This document shows, piece by piece, positions 15,445-19,204 of a DNA stretch of 19,204 nucleotides (the stretch's first letter is position 1; each line of letters starts with the position of its first letter). Both the position numbers and the translations under genes were made by a program. The DNA comes from J089 sp964549745 (GTDB lineage Bacteria > Fidelibacterota > Marinisomatia > Marinisomatales > J089): NCBI GenBank assembly GCA_964549745.1, contig CAZJWP010000035.1, positions 1 to 19,204 on the forward strand, given 5' to 3'. Under the pieces are notes generated by a model. That model saw only the letters and a program-made list of their open reading frames with translations. It did no database searches and was not told the origin of the DNA.

Positions 15445-17946
15445 GTGGAAATTGCAAGAGACAACACGATAAGTCGGGATATTGTCGAAGAACTTCGAGA
15501 AAGTTATCTGAATTATTCCATGTCTGTCATCGTATCCCGGGCTTTGCCCGATGTGCGTGACGGACTGAAACCTGTTCATCGCCGAATTCTGTATGGTATG
15601 AACGAATTGAGCATGCACTGGAACCGGGGTTATAAAAAATGCGCCCGTATCGTCGGTGATGTTCTGGGTAAATACCACCCGCACGGCGACTCATCCGTAT
15701 ACGATGCGCTGGTGCGAATGGCGCAGGATTTTTCCATGCGCTACGAATTGGTGGATGGCCAGGGCAACTTTGGATCCATTGACGGTGATAATGCCGCCGC
15801 CATGCGCTATACGGAATGCCGCATGACGCGCATCGGATCGGAATTGTTGAAAGATTTGGATAAAGATACGGTGGACTGGGTGCCGAATTTCGACGAAACA
15901 TTAAAAGAGCCATCGGTTCTGCCAACAATGGTTCCCGGATTCCTGATCAACGGCTCTGAGGGTATCGCGGTTGGAATGGCCACCAAGGTGCCGCCCCACA
16001 ACCTGAAAGAGATTGTCAACGGTTTGAAAGCGCTGATAGAAAATCCGGACATTACCGTCGATGAAATGCTTCAACATATTCAGGGACCGGATTTTCCGAC
16101 CGGCGCTGTCATTCTTGGGCTTGACGGAATCAAGCAAGCCTATTTGACCGGTCGCGGGAAGATCATGGTACGGGCCAGGGCTTTTGTGGAAACTACCCAA
16201 CAGGGCCGTGAACATATCGTAATATCCGAATTACCCTACCAGGTAAATAAGGCCACGCTGATCCAAAAAATCGCCGATTTGGTGCGGGATAAAAAGATTG
16301 AGGGTATTTCAGATCTGCGGGATGAATCGGACAAAGACGGTATTCGGGTTGTGATCGAAACCAAACGTGACGCCGTCCCCGACGTTATACTGAATCAACT
16401 GTATAAACACACGCAACTTCAGGACACTTTTGGCATCATTATGCTGGCGCTGGTGAATGGAATCCCTCACGTCATGAGCCTGAAGGAAGCGCTTCAACAT
16501 TTTATTGATTTTCGTCATGATGTAGTTGTCAGGAGGACAGAGTATGACCTGAGACAAGCCGAGGACAAAGCTCATATACTTGAAGGTTTGAAAATTGCCC
16601 TCGATAATATTGACGAAGTCATTGCCATTATTCGCGGGAGCAAAGATCCCCGTCGTGCCAAAGAAGGTTTAATGAATGCCTTTGACCTGTCAGAGCGACA
16701 ATCTCAGGCGATTTTGGACATGCGCCTGCAGCGCCTTACCGGTCTTGAAGTGGAAAAAGTGGTGGAAGAGTACAAGGCCACAATCCAACTAATTTCCCAG
16801 CTTAAAAGTATTCTGGAAAGCCGTGCCAAACGGATGGACATCATCAAGGGCGAATTAAGCGATATTCAGGATCAATATGGCGACGAACGCCGGACCGAGA
16901 TTATTCCGTTCAGCGGTGATTTCTCCATTGAAGATATGATCGCCCAGGAAGATATGGTTATCACCGTCACGCACCTGGGATACATCAAACGTACGGCGGT
17001 GACCACCTATCGCAGCCAGCGTAGAGGCGGACGCGGAGTTCAGGGCGCCGGTTCCAAAGATGAAGATTTTGTCGAACATCTGTTTATTGCCAATACACAT
17101 GACTATATCCTGTTCTTCACTGATCGGGGTAAATGCTACTGGCAAAAAGTATACGATCTGCCGCAAGGCGGCCGGGCCACTCGCGGACGTGCTGTCGTCA
17201 ACCTGATCGGTTGTGAGCCGGGAGAACGAGTGGAAGCGTTTGTAAACGTGAATTCATTCGATGATGACCATTACATCGTCATGGCAACCAAGAAGGGTAT
17301 TGTTAAAAAGACGGTTCTTTCGGCATACGGTCATCCGCGAAAGGGCGGGATTTACGCCATTGATATCCGGGAAAATGACCGCCTGATGGAAGCACGAATC
17401 ACCAACGGTGACAGCGACATTCTTCTGGGAACAAAAGACGGTAAATCCATCCGGTTTTCCGAAGAAGATATTCGCCCAAGCGGCCGCAAAACCATGGGAG
17501 TCCGGGGTATCAGACTTAGCTCATCCACGGATGAAGTCGTAGGGATGCTGGTGGTTAAACGTGAAGGTACAATCCTGGTTGCCACAGAAAAAGGGTATGG
17601 AAAACGCACCGATCTTGTCCAATACCGCAATCAGACTCGCGGCGGGAAAGGCGTTTTGACGATGCGGACTACGGAGAAGACCGGGAAAATGGTAGCCATT
17701 ATGGAAGTGGTGGATTCGGACGATCTGGTTGTTATCACAGACACGGGCGTTCTAATGCGGCAACCGATTGCAGCTATCCGGACCATTGGCCGGGTAACCC
17801 AGGGCGTTAGACTTGTCCGGCTGGATGAAGGCGCCAGTATTTCCTCCATCACCCGGGTGGTTAAAGACGACGAATCCGACTCTAGTGAGGAGCAACCTTC
17901 CGGAGAGCAATTGTCCCTCAACAAGGAACCTGATTCCGAAGAATGA
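15445..17946 (+). CDS. gyrA: DNA gyrase subunit A
   Basis: The DNA-cleaving subunit of gyrase. The 833-residue protein has the breakage-reunion domain with catalytic Tyr122 (AAAMRYTECRM), a coiled-coil and a beta-pinwheel C-terminal domain. The gyrase-defining GyrA box QRRGGRG is at about residues 525-531, which separates it from ParC. Numbering in the quinolone region matches E. coli: Ser83 and Asp87 are both present (HPHGDSSVYDALV), the usual sensitive-type residues. The C-terminus ends in an acidic tail (EPDSEE), as in many gyrases that tune supercoiling. The start is GTG at 15445, giving the normal N-terminus before EELRESYLNYSMSVIVSRAL; only a weak purine-rich AAAGAAAGA precedes it. The stop overlaps the yggS-like gene by four bases. 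Confidence 0.98.
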   Translation: MEIARDNTISRDIVEELRESYLNYSMSVIVSRALPDVRDGLKPVHRRILYGMNELSMHWNRGYKKCARIVGDVLGKYHPHGDSSVYDALVRMAQDFSMRYELVDGQGNFGSIDGDNAAAMRYTECRMTRIGSELLKDLDKDTVDWVPNFDETLKEPSVLPTMVPGFLINGSEGIAVGMATKVPPHNLKEIVNGLKALIENPDITVDEMLQHIQGPDFPTGAVILGLDGIKQAYLTGRGKIMVRARAFVETTQQGREHIVISELPYQVNKATLIQKIADLVRDKKIEGISDLRDESDKDGIRVVIETKRDAVPDVILNQLYKHTQLQDTFGIIMLALVNGIPHVMSLKEALQHFIDFRHDVVVRRTEYDLRQAEDKAHILEGLKIALDNIDEVIAIIRGSKDPRRAKEGLMNAFDLSERQSQAILDMRLQRLTGLEVEKVVEEYKATIQLISQLKSILESRAKRMDIIKGELSDIQDQYGDERRTEIIPFSGDFSIEDMIAQEDMVITVTHLGYIKRTAVTTYRSQRRGGRGVQGAGSKDEDFVEHLFIANTHDYILFFTDRGKCYWQKVYDLPQGGRATRGRAVVNLIGCEPGERVEAFVNVNSFDDDHYIVMATKKGIVKKTVLSAYGHPRKGGIYAIDIRENDRLMEARITNGDSDILLGTKDGKSIRFSEEDIRPSGRKTMGVRGIRLSSSTDEVVGMLVVKREGTILVATEKGYGKRTDLVQYRNQTRGGKGVLTMRTTEKTGKMVAIMEVVDSDDLVVITDTGVLMRQPIAAIRTIGRVTQGVRLVRLDEGASISSITRVVKDDESDSSEEQPSGEQLSLNKEPDSEE

Positions 17947-18635
17947 ACCTTTCTGATCACCTTAAGCAAATCCAGGATCGAATCGGATTAGCACATGAAC
18001 GAGGTGGTCATTCACAGGATGTTAAGTTGGTAGCCGTTACAAAAACGCTTCCGGCTGAGACGATTATAGAAGCTCTTGATTCGGGTTTGACGCACATCGG
18101 AGAAAACCGTATTCAGGAAGCAGAGTCGAAATTCCCTAAAGTACCTGAAACAACATATGTTACTAAACATCTCATCGGTCATTTACAGTCCAATAAAGTC
18201 AACAAGGCGCTCTCACTTTTTGATCGAATTGATTCTATAGATACGGTTTCCTTGGCAGAAAAGATCAGCAGGAAATTGCTATCAGAAGATCGCACAATCC
18301 CTGCTCTGCTTGAAGTAAACACAAGCGGTGAAACGACTAAAAACGGATTTGAACCCATAGCTGTGGAGGACATGCTTTCCTGTATGGAACTACCGGGACT
18401 GCAAGTAGAGGGACTTATGACAATTGGGCCGCTTACCGACGATGAAAAAGCGATTAGAGATGCGTTCATTACTCTGCGCAATCTTAAGGAAAGGCTGAAT
18501 ACAGAGCGCTCAGGAAGCCTTAAGTTAACAGAATTGTCTATGGGAATGAGCGGCGATTTTGAAATCGCCATAGAAGAAGGAAGTACTATGGTTCGCCTGG
18601 GAACCGCTCTGTTTGGACCAAGAAGGGTTTTGTGA
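17943..18635 (+). CDS. YggS/PROSC-family pyridoxal phosphate homeostasis protein
   Basis: This cytoplasmic family binds pyridoxal 5'-phosphate and keeps the cofactor pool and amino-acid metabolism balanced, with no known catalytic reaction. The 230-residue protein has the TIM-barrel signatures: VKLVAVTKTLP with the PLP-binding Lys34, IGENRIQEAESK, KHLIGHLQSNKV, EVNTSGETTKNGF, GLMTIGPL and MGMSGDFEIAIEEGSTMVRLGTALFG. Length is typical. Its ATG overlaps the gyrA stop (ATGA), so it is probably expressed at the end of the gyrase operon. Elsewhere this gene is common near cell-division genes. Base composition turns more AT-rich here than in gyrA, and more so in the next gene. Confidence 0.95.
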   Translation: MNLSDHLKQIQDRIGLAHERGGHSQDVKLVAVTKTLPAETIIEALDSGLTHIGENRIQEAESKFPKVPETTYVTKHLIGHLQSNKVNKALSLFDRIDSIDTVSLAEKISRKLLSEDRTIPALLEVNTSGETTKNGFEPIAVEDMLSCMELPGLQVEGLMTIGPLTDDEKAIRDAFITLRNLKERLNTERSGSLKLTELSMGMSGDFEIAIEEGSTMVRLGTALFGPRRVL

Positions 18636-19159
18636 AAACAAAAAATATAAATGATTTTAGTTGTGTATTTTGGCCGGACGGATATGAAGCGATTACTCAA
18701 TCACCGACGGGAAGTAGCCATGGAATTGTATTATATAAAGAAAAGAACAAAGTGAACATAACGTGTGAAAATTCACCCGTTTTGGATTTATCTTTTAAAG
18801 AATTTGAGCAATTTATCCGTACAGAAAAGGTTCAAAGCATCTTAATTGTTGATACCTTTAAATCAAATAGTGATCCAATTTGTGTTGGGGGTCATGTCAA
18901 CAGGTCCGGAATAAATTTATTAAGAGGAAAAACGCCTTACAATGATAAACCCATGTTCCCGGATATGGGCCATATTTACACTCCGGTTAACGGATTTAAT
19001 ACAATAGTGGCTCATACGGTCGGTCCTGAATATTGGGATAAAGTTCAAGAAGATGGAAACGTTCTAAGTAAATGGACCGGTATCCTGGCACCCTTCTTTT
19101 ATTATCTGGGTTTGGATGTGTCAGCCGTGAATAACGAGGCGCTGGTTTCTACCGTATAA
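18632..19159 (+). CDS. Short purine nucleoside phosphorylase-like protein, probable pseudoenzyme
   Basis: A 175-residue protein starting with GTG, overlapping the previous stop as GTGA. GGHVNRSGINLLRGKTP (86-102) followed by MFPDM (108-112) resembles the DHINLTGxNPLxGPN...RFPDM block of trimeric purine nucleoside phosphorylases. GPEYWDK (131-137) and LGLDVSAVNNEALVS (159-173) resemble the GPSFET and LGADAVGMSTVPE blocks. HGIVLYKEKNKV and VQSILIVDT align with the GH.G.lv.G.l and Gv..livTNAAGG strands. However the phosphate-binding GSGLG, GR.H.YEG and TNAAGG motifs and the base-contacting Met are changed or missing, and the protein stops before the expected Asn-containing C-terminal part. It may be a binding or regulatory paralogue, or a decaying gene. 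The 45 bases after the stop show nothing recognisable. Similarity is by eye only. Confidence 0.6.
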   Translation: MKTKNINDFSCVFWPDGYEAITQSPTGSSHGIVLYKEKNKVNITCENSPVLDLSFKEFEQFIRTEKVQSILIVDTFKSNSDPICVGGHVNRSGINLLRGKTPYNDKPMFPDMGHIYTPVNGFNTIVAHTVGPEYWDKVQEDGNVLSKWTGILAPFFYYLGLDVSAVNNEALVSTV

Positions 19160-19204
19160 ATTAGTTACTTGTCGTCAGAAATATTATCCCGATATAGAGA
19201 AAAC

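Overview
This window looks like the replication-origin region of a Gram-negative bacterium. The genes are intact housekeeping genes, all on the + strand and tightly packed, often with 1-11 base overlaps. Gram-negative signs are a YidC with a large periplasmic domain, a SurA-type periplasmic chaperone and a lipobox lipoprotein. Base composition is moderate, with no strong GC bias by eye. A WSPRAQ-type motif in MnmG, mixed Shine-Dalgarno use and a signal peptide ending FAQQ suggest an FCB-superphylum-like lineage such as Marinimicrobia. That placement is inference; a 16S or marker-gene tree would settle it.

Left arm (129-10547): rpmH, a candidate terminator, then yidC, mnmE, mnmG, mfd, a parvulin-like lipoprotein and a two-domain SurA. 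Two near-perfect ParB-binding parS sites sit exactly at the two ends of mnmG. One covers the mnmE stop and mnmG start; the other lies in codons 3-8 of mfd. Neither rnpA nor yidD, the usual neighbours between rpmH and yidC, is present.

Origin (about 10529-10800): a 380-base gap between surA and dnaN holds two perfect DnaA boxes (TTATCCACA), several one- and two-mismatch boxes in the same orientation, short repeats at a 26-base spacing, and a very AT-rich stretch with an 8-base inverted repeat that looks like the unwinding element. dnaA itself is not next to dnaN.

Right arm (10928-19159): dnaN, recF, a DUF721/DciA helicase-loader gene, gyrB, gyrA, a YggS-type PLP-homeostasis gene, and a short protein resembling a purine nucleoside phosphorylase that has lost most catalytic motifs.

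The right arm supplies sliding clamp, gap-repair mediator, helicase loader and gyrase beside the origin. The left arm supplies membrane insertion, tRNA wobble modification, transcription-coupled repair and envelope folding. If the gap is the active origin, the left genes are transcribed towards it, against the leftward fork, which is unusual. The points most worth a second look are the dnaA-less origin, the parS pair bracketing mnmG, the head-on left arm and the PNP-like probable pseudoenzyme. I saw no mobile elements, CRISPR arrays, tRNA or rRNA genes.
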